From Phycisphaerales bacterium (GTDB lineage Bacteria; Planctomycetota; Phycisphaerae; Phycisphaerales; SM1A02): a stretch of DNA of 47,368 bases. Position numbers and translations under genes: made by a program. This document shows positions 1-8,971 of the stretch, in pieces. The stretch lies in the NCBI GenBank assembly GCA_022446795.1, contig JAKVBX010000007.1, forward strand, positions 12,419 to 59,786, in the 5' to 3' direction. The first letter of the stretch is position 1. Each line of letters opens with the position of its first letter. The notes beneath the pieces are model-generated. The model had not been told where the DNA came from and ran no database searches. It saw nothing but the letters and a program-made list of their open reading frames with translations.

Positions 1-393
1 GCATCGGCGTGGTTCACGGAGTGCCGATTCTCCGGCAACATCGCCGTCAACAGTGGTGGTGGGATTCAGTCGGAGAGCCTCGGCAGCCTGGAAATCAAGT
101 CAAGCATCCTGTGTGGAAATCTGCCGACGGCCGCGGATGGCGACATCCTCGATGCTGGCGAGAACTGCTTCGCCAACGATTGCGAGGACAACAACAACAA
201 CGGCCGCCCGGACGAATGCGATCTCGTCGAAGGTGATGTCACCGGTGATGGTGATGTCGATATCGAAGACCTGCTGGCCATCATCTCGGCCTACGGCCCC
301 TGCATGGGGTGCGCTGAAGACGTCAATGGCGACGGTGTGGTGGACATCGAGGACCTGCTGGCCGTGCTGGCCTGCTGGCACGGTGACTGCTGA
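1..393 (+). CDS. C-terminal part of a secreted beta-helix/dockerin protein (5' end outside window)
   Basis: An open frame runs from base 1 to a TGA at 391-393, giving 130 residues with no start inside the window. The first half matches the last beta-helix coil of the next gene (short Cys-containing strands, then an N-x-GGGI turn and a 'CGNLPTA' segment). The last ~55 residues are a pair of calcium-loop repeats of the dockerin I type (GDGDVDIEDLL and NGDGVVDIEDLL). By analogy with the downstream gene it is probably the end of an exported, multi-domain surface protein, possibly also a protease, but its N-terminal domain is not visible. Its final 243 bases are 98% identical to the end of the downstream gene. 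Confidence 0.8.
   Translation, partial: ASAWFTECRFSGNIAVNSGGGIQSESLGSLEIKSSILCGNLPTAADGDILDAGENCFANDCEDNNNNGRPDECDLVEGDVTGDGDVDIEDLLAIISAYGPCMGCAEDVNGDGVVDIEDLLAVLACWHGDC
151..393 (+). repeat. 243-bp direct repeat, copy 1 (dockerin-encoding)
   Basis: Aligned by eye with 3083-3325. The two copies are collinear, of equal length, and differ at 4 positions (one silent change near the start, one silent GGT/GGC change, and two changes in the His/Arg codon three residues before the C-terminal Cys). Flanking upstream sequence is clearly more diverged, so the identity ends sharply at about this point. Confidence 0.9.
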
Positions 394-703
394 GGAATCG
401 ACGGTCCAGTTTCCGCAGTCTTCTGATTCGTGGCTGGTCAACCGAATGACGATCCGAGATCCGGCGGTCCCCAGGCAGTCGTGGTCAATGTTGAACACGC
501 CGATCCCGGCGAGAACGGTCGCGACCGTGGCGTCGTTCACCATTGGAATGCCCGGTTCCCTTCGTTCGTGTGCCCACCGAACGGCATTGACCAAATGACA
601 TGAGAACAGCTGACAAGATCGTCACACATGGTGCGATCAACAGCGTAGGGAAGGAAGCTCCAGGGAGTCTTCTTCCCAGCCGCGCAAGACAAGGGATCTA
701 TCC
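394..703. other. Intergenic region with a leader hairpin
   Basis: No convincing gene lies here; antisense frames are shadows of the dockerin coding sequence. An imperfect inverted repeat (GGGAAGGAAG at 648-657 and CTTCTTCCC at 669-677) lies about 30 bases before the next start codon and could fold in its 5' leader. A weak AAGG precedes the ATG at 704. No clear promoter is recognised. Confidence 0.4.
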
Positions 704-3325
704 ATGTTTCAGAAGACCAGTCGCGTTAGCGCCATGCTGGCCCTCTCGTTCGCAGCGTCAGCCGTGCTCATCGCAGTCGAGTGCCCGGTCGCCTGCGGTG
801 CTCCCGACCAGGATGTAGTGGAACTGCCACTGGGTTCTGAGCCGGACATGCTCTACATCCGATTCAAGGACACCATCAGCCCCGAGGAGGGGATGGTCCT
901 GCTGAGCAACAGCAGTTCCCCGGACTTCGTTCCGGCCCTGGATGGTGCGCAGTGGGTTCGATCGACCGGTGATCTCAAGCACTCCGACGTCGCGGCCATG
1001 CATGTCAAGGCCGAGGAGAAACTGGGGCGGGATCTTCCCGATCCCTGGCAGGGTGTCTACGTGAACCTCAAGAAGGGCGTTGGTGCTGCAGAAGCCATCG
1101 CGGCGGTCCGCGAAACAGGCTTTGCGGTCAAGACGCTGCCGGTACCGACCGTCACGGCCATGCCGCTGATGAGCAGTACGATCCATCGGCGGGAAAGGCA
1201 TCTGCTTCCAGCGGAAGACTATGGTATCGGTGCCCAGGCCGTATGGGATCGATACGGTATCACGGGCGAAGGTGTAGCGGTCTGTGATGTTGAATTCACC
1301 TTCAGTGCCCGGCACTGTGAACTTCCCGAGGTCGAGGTACTGGGCGAGCTCTGCCCACGACCCGGCGCGATGAGCCATGGAACCGCTGCTCTTGGTTGTG
1401 TCGTGGCCTTGGCTGACGGGCGCGGAACGACCGGCATTGCCCACGGCGTTGATCGAGTGCTGTTCTCGCCTGGGGCCGAACAGTATGAGCACGATGGCCA
1501 GCAGCGCGTTCGCGGCATCGTCGACCGGGCGGTCTTCCGGGCCATCCGGAATCTCGATGCCGGTGATGTTCTGTACTTCGAGATTGGCATCTATGGGCCG
1601 AACTGGAATGGGAACCCGAACAGTGATATCGGCGGCGTGCCACTCGAATGGTATGAGCCGTACTACGACGCCATCGTCATGGCGGTCGCCCACGACATCA
1701 TCGTCATCCAGCCGGCCGGCAATGGTTCGCAGGATCTGGATTGGCCGGTCTACTCGGAGGGCAATGGCGGTCACTGGCCCTTCCTTCTGGAAAACGACTC
1801 CGGTGCCATCATGGTCGGCGCCGGGGGGAATCGAGAGTGGGATGCCCGCCAGCGAAAGTTCTTCTCGAACTACGGGGCAACGGTTGATGTCCAGGGATGG
1901 GGGAGCAATGTCTGCACGGCAGGCTACAATCACTTTGCGATTGACAACTGTCCATATACCGATCTTTTCGGTGGAACGTCGGCGGCTTCTGCCATCGTTG
2001 CAGGATCTGCGGCTCTCCTGCAGTCCTACGTCAAGAACCGATGGGGCCGGACCTTGACTCCTGCTGAGATGAAGCAGGTGCTGCGCCAGACCGGGCAGCC
2101 GCAGGATCCCGGGAATGACGATGTGATCAGGAACATTGGTCCGTTGCCTGACCTGGTCGCGGCGACGGACTATTTCGAATCCCTGACACCCCTGCATCGT
2201 GTCCCGGAGGATCACGCCACGATCCAGGAAGCCGTTGATGCCGCGGGGAATGGTGACACGATCGAGGTTGGGCCAGGGGCCTGGGCTGGCTTCGAGGTCG
2301 AGCGAAAGTCGCTCATCATCCAGGGGACCGAAGGGAAGGAGTTCACCTTCGTCGATGGGTCCGGCGTGAACACCTGTGTCCGATGCCTGGACAGCTCAGT
2401 TGAGATCGAAGGATTCACGATCCACGATTGCCGGGCCGAAAATGGGGCCGGACTCTACTCGGATGGCGATCGACTGACTGTTCGGGACTGCGTTTTTCGT
2501 GACAATCTCGTGACGAGTTCCGGTGCTGGCATCTGGAGCAACACCGAATGGGCCAGGATCACACGTTGCGAATTCACGTCCAACCGTGCCTGGTTCGCCG
2601 GTGCCGGTCTTCACGTGTTCGGCGGTTCCACCGAGGTCACGGACAGCACGTTCCGGTCGAATGTCGCAGATAACGGCGGTGGCCTCTGCAGCCGGTCCGA
2701 TCGGTGCTGGATCGTCAATAGCGTGTTCGAAGACAACGAAGCCAGGTTCACGGGTGGCGGCGTCGACCTGTGGCAGGGCGAGGTTGACGTGATGGAATGC
2801 CGCTTCGACGGCAACTCGAGCAATCGAGGAGGTGGCTTGTCCATGTCCCAGGGGAGCTCGGGCAACATCAGTGATTGCGTTTTCAATGGAAACATGGCTG
2901 ACCTGCAAGGGGCAGGATGCTGGATCGACGACGCGATCGCCTGGTTCATGCAGTGCCATTTCTCCGGGAACATCGCTGTCAACACTGGCGGTGGCATCCA
3001 ATCCAGTGGCGTGTCGGTCCCGGAAGTCAAGTCCAGTGTCCTGTGCGGCAATCTCCCGACAGCGGTCGATGGTCCCATCCATGACGCTGGCGAGAACTGC
3101 TTCGCCAACGATTGCGAGGACAACAACAACAACGGCCGCCCGGACGAATGCGATCTCGTCGAAGGTGATGTCACCGGTGATGGTGATGTCGATATCGAAG
3201 ACCTGCTGGCCATCATCTCGGCCTACGGCCCCTGCATGGGGTGCGCTGAAGACGTCAATGGCGACGGCGTGGTGGACATCGAGGACCTGCTGGCCGTGCT
3301 GGCCTGCTGGCGTGGTGACTGCTGA
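704..3325 (+). CDS. Secreted subtilisin-like (S8) serine protease with beta-helix and dockerin repeats
   Basis: A predicted exported endopeptidase of 873 residues. Residues 1-32 form a signal peptide. After a propeptide-like stretch, the peptidase S8 domain (about 170-480) shows the catalytic Asp195 (VCDVE), His225 (SHGTA), oxyanion Asn340 (PAGNG) and nucleophile Ser426 (GGTSAA). From about 499 the protein changes to a right-handed beta-helix (pectate-lyase-like fold with many Cys- and GGG-containing coils). Residues 821-873 are two dockerin-type calcium loops joined by a CxxC linker. The triad is intact, so activity is likely. No cohesin is seen in the window, so the dockerin may serve as a calcium-stabilised surface module. 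The gene lies in tandem with a related gene cut by the window edge. ATG at 704 was chosen because it opens the signal peptide. Confidence 0.92.
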   Translation: MFQKTSRVSAMLALSFAASAVLIAVECPVACGAPDQDVVELPLGSEPDMLYIRFKDTISPEEGMVLLSNSSSPDFVPALDGAQWVRSTGDLKHSDVAAMHVKAEEKLGRDLPDPWQGVYVNLKKGVGAAEAIAAVRETGFAVKTLPVPTVTAMPLMSSTIHRRERHLLPAEDYGIGAQAVWDRYGITGEGVAVCDVEFTFSARHCELPEVEVLGELCPRPGAMSHGTAALGCVVALADGRGTTGIAHGVDRVLFSPGAEQYEHDGQQRVRGIVDRAVFRAIRNLDAGDVLYFEIGIYGPNWNGNPNSDIGGVPLEWYEPYYDAIVMAVAHDIIVIQPAGNGSQDLDWPVYSEGNGGHWPFLLENDSGAIMVGAGGNREWDARQRKFFSNYGATVDVQGWGSNVCTAGYNHFAIDNCPYTDLFGGTSAASAIVAGSAALLQSYVKNRWGRTLTPAEMKQVLRQTGQPQDPGNDDVIRNIGPLPDLVAATDYFESLTPLHRVPEDHATIQEAVDAAGNGDTIEVGPGAWAGFEVERKSLIIQGTEGKEFTFVDGSGVNTCVRCLDSSVEIEGFTIHDCRAENGAGLYSDGDRLTVRDCVFRDNLVTSSGAGIWSNTEWARITRCEFTSNRAWFAGAGLHVFGGSTEVTDSTFRSNVADNGGGLCSRSDRCWIVNSVFEDNEARFTGGGVDLWQGEVDVMECRFDGNSSNRGGGLSMSQGSSGNISDCVFNGNMADLQGAGCWIDDAIAWFMQCHFSGNIAVNTGGGIQSSGVSVPEVKSSVLCGNLPTAVDGPIHDAGENCFANDCEDNNNNGRPDECDLVEGDVTGDGDVDIEDLLAIISAYGPCMGCAEDVNGDGVVDIEDLLAVLACWRGDC
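3083..3325 (+). repeat. 243-bp direct repeat, copy 2 (dockerin-encoding)
   Basis: Second copy of the element at 151-393, forming the 3' end of the subtilisin-like gene. It encodes the linker 'CEDNNNNGRPDECD' and both dockerin-like repeats. Sharp loss of identity upstream fits gene conversion or recent duplication of the C-terminal module. Confidence 0.9.
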
Positions 3326-3360
3326 AGCGGGATCACGCCAACCAATACGTACCATCCCAT

Positions 3361-3398
3361 CCGCGGGTGGTCCCGGTGTCGCCCGGGGCCGCCCGCGG
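3361..3398. terminator. Strong hairpin terminator between convergent genes
   Basis: Arms of 16 bases (3361-3376 and 3383-3398) pair over their full length with two G-U wobbles around a 6-base loop, followed on the plus strand by TCTCTTTC. It lies 36 bases after the subtilisin gene and just outside the end of dnaE2, so it could serve both. Confidence 0.7.
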
Positions 3399-3429
3399 TC
3401 TCTTTCGGGAACCGGGGATGCCTGTCGCA

Positions 3430-6400
3430 TCAGGTCCACTGGTAGACCGTGTGATCAACCTGCACGTGATCATCCAGGGGCGTGACTGTTCTGGCGTTGA
3501 GATGCAGAATCTCACCAGTGCGTTGTACCTGGCCATGAGCCACCAGGGAGCCGGCCGTTCGAATCACGCTTCGGTTGCGCTCATAGACCGGTGGAGTGAT
3601 GACCAGGTTCGCCACGCCGGTTTCATCCTCAAGGGTCATGAACGTCATGCCACGCGCCGTTCCCGGCCGCTGCCGTACCAGGACCAGGCCCGCCACCGTG
3701 GCCCGGGATCGATCCGGGTACTTCTCCGCATCGGCCAGTGCCCGGGCCGTGGTGGCGCCGCGTGCTTCCAGGGCCGTTCGCAGGAACGACATGGGGTGGG
3801 CCTTCAGTGAGAGTCCGGTCGCCTGGTAGTCCTGCAGCACTTTCCTCGGCAGGCTGATGGGGGGCAGCCCGTGGGGCGTTCGACCAGTCGCATCTGGATC
3901 GTCCTCGAGATCATCGAAGAGTGGCAGGTGGCCGCGATCCAGCCGCTGGAGTTCCCACAGGGCTTCCTGTCGGTCCAGTCCCAGTGAACCAAAGGCATCG
4001 GCCCGGGCCAGTCGGCGCAACACGCCGGGGGAAAGACCGGTGCGGTGCCGCAGGTCGGCTAGATCATGAAATGGTCCACCATGTTCACGCTCATGGGCCA
4101 GGGCCAGGGCATCATCACGTCCCAGTCCGCGGATCATGCGGAACCCGAGGCGGAGGACGGCCTCATCGCTTCCGCCTGGTTCAAGCGTGCAGCCCATCAG
4201 GCTGTGGTTCACGTCAACCGGCCGTACGGCAACCCCGTGTTCCCGGGCATCACGGATGAGTTGAGCCGGTCCATAGAATCCCATGGGCTGGCTGTTGAGG
4301 ATGGCGCAGGCGAAGGCGGCTGGGTAGTGGCAGCGAAGCCAGGCAGAGGCATAGACCAGCAGGGCGAAGCTGGCGGCATGAGATTCCGGGAATCCGTACT
4401 CGCTGAATCCGTGGATCTGTTTCCAGCATCGTTGGATGAAGTCCTCCGGGTACCCACGGTCCCGCATGTTCTGGACCAGTTTCCCGCCGAGACGTTCCAT
4501 GTCATCACCGCGTCGCTTCCAGGCGGCCATGGCTCGGCGCAGTTCATCGGCTTCATCTCCGCTGAACCCGCCGGCCACCATGGCCAGGGCCATGGCCTGC
4601 TCCTGGAAGAGCGGAACTCCCAGCGTGCGTTGCAGGACTTTCCTGACCGCGGGGTCCGGGTAGGTGACGGGCTCGCGTCCTTCTCGCCGGCGCAGGTATG
4701 GGTGCACCATGCCACCGTGGATGGGGCCGGGTCGAACCAGGGCGATCTCGATGACCAGGTCATAGAAGCAGCGTGGTCGCATGCGTGGCAACATCGCCAT
4801 CTGGGCCCGGGATTCGATCTGGAAGACGCCGACGGTGTCGGCCCGGCAGACCATGTCATAGACCTCGGGGTCCTCGGCGGGAATGGTGGCCAGCGTCAAT
4901 GGTGGGTTCGTGTCCCGGTTCCAGGCATTGATTTCGTCCAGGCATCGGCGGATACAGGACAGCATCCCCAGGGCGAGCACGTCGACCTTGAGGATGCCCA
5001 TGGCATCCAGGTCATCCTTGTCCCACTGGATGACCGTTCGGTTCTCCATGGCGGCGTTTTCGATGGGAACCAGTTCGCACAACGGTCCCCGGGTCATGAC
5101 GAATCCGCCGACATGCTGCGAGAGGTGGCGAGGAAGGCCCCGGAGATCACGGGCCAGGTCGATGGCCCGGCGAACCAGCGGCCCGGAGGTATCGCGGGCT
5201 TCGCTGGCGAGGTCGTGTCCTTCCCGGGCGAGTCGCTCGGTGACATCCAGTGACAACCCGAGCACCTTCCCGGTTTCCCGGATGGCGCTCTTCCATCGGT
5301 AGGTGATGACGGTCGCCGTCAGGGCCGCTCGGTCACGGCCGTAGCGTTGGTAGATGTACTGCATGACTTCTTCGCGTCGCTCGTGCTCGAAGTCGATGTC
5401 GATGTCGGGTGGTTCATTGCGTTCGCGGCTGACGAATCGCTCGAAGAGGAGATTGGATCGACCGGGGTCCACCGCGGTGAGTCCCAGCACGTAGCACACG
5501 GCGGAGTTGGCGGCGGCGCCCCGGCCCTGGCAGAGAATGCCGCGTCGGCGGGCGAAGGCCACCAGGTCATGGACCGTCAGGAAGTACGAGGCATAGCCCA
5601 GTTCCCGGATGAGATCGAACTCGTGTTTCAACTGGTGTCGGACGGAAGCGGGGACACCATCGGGATAGTGTTCCGGGAGATGTGATTCCACCAGGGCGGC
5701 GAGGTGGTCGTCCTCGTTGCGATGATCGGGGCAGGCGTCCCGTGGCGCGTCGTAGCGAAGCTGATCAAGCGAGAATTGACCGGCGGCGTTCGCGATCTCC
5801 GCGGCACGGACCATGGCGGCGGGGCAGTCCGCGAAGAGTTCCGCCATCTCCTCGGGCGACTTGAGATGTCGCTCGGCATTGCGAGCGAGGCGTCGGCCAG
5901 CGGTCTCCAGGGTGCAGCCGTGTCGGATGCAGGTGACCACGTCCAGGAGTCGTTGCCGCCCGGGGTCATGGTGCCGGGCATCATTGATCGCGACCAGTGG
6001 GGCGCGGATCCGGCGGGAGAGATCCAGCCACATGGGCATGCGGTTCCCCAGGCCGTCGAGATGTCGGGTGATACCCAGCGACAGCCGATCGCCATCGAAC
6101 AAGCGGCGGAGGCTCTCCAGGACGGTCAGGATCTCGGCGTCCACGATGTCCGGGACAGGGGCGATCGCGAGCAGGTCACCGCGGTGATCCAGCAGATCGT
6201 GCAGGGACAGGGTGCAGGTTCCCTTGCCGGCTCGCCGTCGACCGAGCGTGAGCAATCGGCACAGGAGTCCCCAGTCCTCGCGAGAGGTCGGGTACACGAT
6301 CACATCGACGGGACGGGTGGGGCCGTCCAGTTGCAGGCGACATCCCGGGAGGAAACGAATGCCATGGCGAGCGGCTTCCACGTGACCCCTGACCACGCCG

Positions 6401-6552
6401 GCAACCGTGTTGGTGTCCGCAAGCGTGGCGTGTGAGCAGCCATGTCTTGCGGCACGCCGGACGTACGCTTCCGGGTGGCTGGCACCGGTCAGGAAGGTGA
6501 ACGCGCTGGTGACGGCCAGTTCTGTCCAGGTCGTGGAAGATGGCGAGGTCAT
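3430..6552 (-). CDS. dnaE2: Error-prone DNA polymerase III alpha subunit DnaE2
   Basis: DnaE2 is the C-family polymerase of the damage-induced mutasome and extends across lesions together with ImuB. The 1040-residue product has the usual DnaE2 length. It has an N-terminal PHP domain, the polymerase catalytic motif PDIDIDF with following EHERREEV near residue 380, the FQIESRAQM and GVPLFQEQ motifs typical of DnaE-type palms and fingers, and a C-terminal OB-fold (GLVLVRQRPGTARG). The ATG at 6552 overlaps the stop of imuB (ATGA), which argues for translational coupling and fixes this start over the longer frame that opens at 6639. Third gene of the imuA-imuB-dnaE2 operon. Confidence 0.95.
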   Translation of the reverse strand: MTSPSSTTWTELAVTSAFTFLTGASHPEAYVRRAARHGCSHATLADTNTVAGVVRGHVEAARHGIRFLPGCRLQLDGPTRPVDVIVYPTSREDWGLLCRLLTLGRRRAGKGTCTLSLHDLLDHRGDLLAIAPVPDIVDAEILTVLESLRRLFDGDRLSLGITRHLDGLGNRMPMWLDLSRRIRAPLVAINDARHHDPGRQRLLDVVTCIRHGCTLETAGRRLARNAERHLKSPEEMAELFADCPAAMVRAAEIANAAGQFSLDQLRYDAPRDACPDHRNEDDHLAALVESHLPEHYPDGVPASVRHQLKHEFDLIRELGYASYFLTVHDLVAFARRRGILCQGRGAAANSAVCYVLGLTAVDPGRSNLLFERFVSRERNEPPDIDIDFEHERREEVMQYIYQRYGRDRAALTATVITYRWKSAIRETGKVLGLSLDVTERLAREGHDLASEARDTSGPLVRRAIDLARDLRGLPRHLSQHVGGFVMTRGPLCELVPIENAAMENRTVIQWDKDDLDAMGILKVDVLALGMLSCIRRCLDEINAWNRDTNPPLTLATIPAEDPEVYDMVCRADTVGVFQIESRAQMAMLPRMRPRCFYDLVIEIALVRPGPIHGGMVHPYLRRREGREPVTYPDPAVRKVLQRTLGVPLFQEQAMALAMVAGGFSGDEADELRRAMAAWKRRGDDMERLGGKLVQNMRDRGYPEDFIQRCWKQIHGFSEYGFPESHAASFALLVYASAWLRCHYPAAFACAILNSQPMGFYGPAQLIRDAREHGVAVRPVDVNHSLMGCTLEPGGSDEAVLRLGFRMIRGLGRDDALALAHEREHGGPFHDLADLRHRTGLSPGVLRRLARADAFGSLGLDRQEALWELQRLDRGHLPLFDDLEDDPDATGRTPHGLPPISLPRKVLQDYQATGLSLKAHPMSFLRTALEARGATTARALADAEKYPDRSRATVAGLVLVRQRPGTARGMTFMTLEDETGVANLVITPPVYERNRSVIRTAGSLVAHGQVQRTGEILHLNARTVTPLDDHVQVDHTVYQWT

Positions 6553-8096
6553 ACCCAGCCACCATGAACGAACCAGTTGTTGGTGCGGGTGTCCCGAAAA
6601 GCCCAGAGCCACTGTCCATCGACGCGTTGCAGTCGCCAATAGTCCCGGGTTGATGTGTCATCATCCGTCCACCAGGCCTCGGTGATTCGTTCCGGTCCAC
6701 GGGCATCGATGAGGGCCGTGGTGTGTCGCCGCCAACACAACTGGCCCAGTTGCGTGCTGGTGGGTAACTGGACGTGGGCCGACTCGGGCTCGGGGAACAG
6801 GATCGTCGGCCGATCCGTTCCCGGGGGATGCAGGGTTGGTGGGCCGCTGGGACGGCTTTCCCACGGCAGTTCCTGCACGCTTCGTTCCGGCAGATGGGCA
6901 TCAACAGGCAGGCGTCGCGTCACGCTCTCGGGACCACAGCGCTGGCGGAGGATGTCCACGAGCTGGTCCAGGGCTTCGTCATCAGCCGGTGTCGCCGTGT
7001 TCGACACGTCGGACCAGGCCATGTGCTGGCGGTGATGCAGCGGTGCTTCACGCCGGGCGATGACGCGAATACCCTCGGTGCCGTCGGGGCCGGGGTCGAG
7101 TCGCTCCATGGTCGGGGCCAGCACGGCCAGGAGATGCCGAGGATCTCGGGACGGCGCCGTGAGGCGCATGTCATGAACCAGGTCTTCCTGACGTGGTCGC
7201 TCCAGTCGCAACTCGATGGTGAGGACACCCCGATGATCCTGTTCCAGGTCCCGACAGAGTTGGTGAATCAGATCCGTGATCGTCAGGCGTATCCGTTCGA
7301 TCTCGCGGACCGGTCCCTGCAGGCCCCGGTAGCGTTGCCTGGTCACGGCCGGTTCAACAGATGGAACCGGGGGTTCGTCGTGGCGGTTCATGGCGGCATC
7401 AAGTCGCTGGAGCAGTTCCTGGCCGTAGCGTGCCACGAGATCGGTGCGTGGAATCTCCAGGAGATGGCTGATGGACTCGATGCCGACCTCATGCAACTGT
7501 TCCAGCATGGCCGGTTCCAATCGCAGGGCGGCGATGGGGAGTGATCCCATGTGCGCCGTGGTGTTCCGACTGATGACGACGGCGCTTCCCGGGGCGAAGC
7601 GGGCCAGTCCCCAGGCGGCGGCCGCGGTCGGCGCGATGGCAATGCGGCTGGCGACCTGCAGGTGCCCCAGTTCGGCGTGGACCCGCTGGGCCAGGGCGGA
7701 TTCACCGCCGAAGAGATGGCAGCAGCCGGTGATGTCCAGGTGCAGGCCATCGGGCTCGTCCGCCGCGGTGACGGGCGTGAACCGACGAGACCATTGGGCC
7801 AGGGCCTGGAGCGCTGCGTGTGCACGCTTGGCCTGTACGGGTTCGACGTGGAGGCACTGGGCCTCCCCGGGTTCGAGTCGTTGCCGGGCTTCCGCGAGGT
7901 TGAGCCCGGGGCAGACCTGGGCGGCCTGGCAGGTGCTGCAGGCCTGGGCAACAACTTGCCGTTCCGCGATCAGCCTCGTGAGGATGATGGGGGGAATGGT
8001 GGGGGGAATGGTGATGGAGTCATCGCGCGTGCCGGATCGGCGCAGCCGTCGAGCGACGAGATCGGTCTGCCACGTGGGGAGCCAGGCGTGGAGCAC
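6549..8096 (-). CDS. imuB: ImuB, Y-family-like DNA polymerase subunit of the mutasome
   Basis: ImuB is a catalytically inactive Y-family relative that links DnaE2 to the beta clamp. The product (515 residues from the GTG at 8096) shows the early 'LHAWLPTWQTDLVARRLR' start typical of the family, a palm-like segment (DGLHLDITGCCHLFGGE), helix-hairpin-helix-like residues (GIESISHLLEIP) and a little-finger region with 'YRGLQGP'. The C-terminus carries the conserved 'WWTDD..RDYWRLQ' segment. The start is uncertain: the frame is open to 8402 and ATGs lie at 8195, 8156 and 8144, but 8096 gives the usual family length and N-terminus and overlaps imuA by only 77 bases. Stop overlaps the dnaE2 start. 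Confidence 0.88.
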   Translation of the reverse strand: MLHAWLPTWQTDLVARRLRRSGTRDDSITIPPTIPPIILTRLIAERQVVAQACSTCQAAQVCPGLNLAEARQRLEPGEAQCLHVEPVQAKRAHAALQALAQWSRRFTPVTAADEPDGLHLDITGCCHLFGGESALAQRVHAELGHLQVASRIAIAPTAAAAWGLARFAPGSAVVISRNTTAHMGSLPIAALRLEPAMLEQLHEVGIESISHLLEIPRTDLVARYGQELLQRLDAAMNRHDEPPVPSVEPAVTRQRYRGLQGPVREIERIRLTITDLIHQLCRDLEQDHRGVLTIELRLERPRQEDLVHDMRLTAPSRDPRHLLAVLAPTMERLDPGPDGTEGIRVIARREAPLHHRQHMAWSDVSNTATPADDEALDQLVDILRQRCGPESVTRRLPVDAHLPERSVQELPWESRPSGPPTLHPPGTDRPTILFPEPESAHVQLPTSTQLGQLCWRRHTTALIDARGPERITEAWWTDDDTSTRDYWRLQRVDGQWLWAFRDTRTNNWFVHGGWV

Positions 8097-8934
8097 GAGC
8101 GGGTTCGAGTCGAGCGCAGTGAACAGCGCCCGTGGTGGAGACATCGACGGGGCCATGGATCGGATCCCATTCCAGGAGCCACGAGCAGGAGACATCCGGT
8201 GAGGAGTGCTGGGGCGTGACGGAATCACGGGAGGGGGGATCGCGGCCGATGAGTCGTTGTCGACCTCGGCATCGCAGGAGTTCAAGCCGCCATCGTGGTC
8301 GAGTCGTCTGGCTGGGGACGCGGTGAATGCGCCAGCGCGTGGCGGCGGACGTGATGGTGTCGTGCTCACGTGGTGGACGTGCCAGCAGGAGCGTGCAGTC
8401 ATGTTCCTCGGCGACCAGGTGTAGTCGACGGGTCATGGTGCGTGTCGCGTCCGAGCCATCCGCGACGACACAGCACACGGCGGGACATCGCATGGTGCGT
8501 TCGATGGCCCAGAAGCGTGCCGTGGTCCCCCGGGGTCGAACGATCATCGAAGCATGGGACAAGGCATGACTGGGCAGGGCTGCCGGCTCCGGGCAGACGC
8601 GTTGTCCGATCCACGCCACGGTGCCGCGGCGGGGCGGTGCGGCGGCCAGGGCTGCGGTCGCGAGGTGCCCCAGCACGGCCATGGGTGGGGCCCAGCCTCG
8701 GGAGCCACCCGGGGCCAGGAACTCATGCAGTCCGCCGGTGACCAACCCACCGGGCTCGACATGGGGCACCATGGTTGAGGTCCGGTGGTGATGCTTCAGG
8801 GCCTCCAGGTCAGCCCGGGCCAGGTCGATGATCGCCCGGTCCCGGCATCGGGCTGAATCCCTGGTGGGAGCCGCAACGCCGATTGACCTATCTATGGATT
8901 CCCAACCAGTTTGGATGCATGAAACAGTCGCCAC
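8020..8934 (-). CDS. imuA: ImuA, RecA-like mutasome accessory protein
   Basis: First gene of the translesion cassette. ImuA is a small RecA-related protein that acts with ImuB and DnaE2 in damage-induced mutagenesis. The 304-residue frame shows features of the family: 'DLARADLEALKHHH' at the N-terminus, a glycine-rich 'GGLHEFLAPG' segment, 'AWIGQ', a degenerate nucleotide-binding core, and 'WRLELLRCRG' followed by a 'WLLEWD' strand. No canonical Walker A is seen, which is common in ImuA. The assigned start is a GTG 8 bases below a TATCAT box, so the mRNA may be leaderless. An ATG near 8777 would remove conserved residues and is less likely. Confidence 0.82.
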   Translation of the reverse strand: MATVSCIQTGWESIDRSIGVAAPTRDSARCRDRAIIDLARADLEALKHHHRTSTMVPHVEPGGLVTGGLHEFLAPGGSRGWAPPMAVLGHLATAALAAAPPRRGTVAWIGQRVCPEPAALPSHALSHASMIVRPRGTTARFWAIERTMRCPAVCCVVADGSDATRTMTRRLHLVAEEHDCTLLLARPPREHDTITSAATRWRIHRVPSQTTRPRWRLELLRCRGRQRLIGRDPPSRDSVTPQHSSPDVSCSWLLEWDPIHGPVDVSTTGAVHCARLEPARAPRLAPHVADRSRRSTAAPIRHAR

Positions 8935-8971
8935 AAGGAATAATGATAGGGTTTTGTTAGGTATTTGTCAA
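8932..8971 (-). promoter_or_regulatory. Sigma-70-type promoter of imuA-imuB-dnaE2
   Basis: On the minus strand TTGACA (8966-8971), a 17-base spacer and TATCAT (8943-8948) are followed 8 bases later by the GTG start. The predicted transcription start falls at about 8935, so the transcript would have almost no leader. A near-palindrome (8902-8914, CCAACCAGTTTGG on the plus strand) just inside the coding start is a candidate operator. Whether it is a LexA site is unknown. Confidence 0.65.

Noticed and set aside
758-2215. Minus-strand open frame of 485 residues
   Set aside because: Antisense to the subtilisin-like gene with intact catalytic residues on the plus strand.
4066-5253. Plus-strand open frame of 395 residues
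   Set aside because: Antisense to dnaE2, which is unambiguous.
6552-6639. Longer N-terminus for DnaE2
   Set aside because: The extra residues overlap the imuB 3' end, have no PHP-domain character, and the ATGA overlap at 6552 gives a natural coupled start.
7986-8012. Two G6 runs (GGGGGGAATGGT repeated) as a possible G-quadruplex or tandem repeat
   Set aside because: Only two runs, inside imuB coding sequence, where they encode Pro-Pro pairs; short and of low significance.
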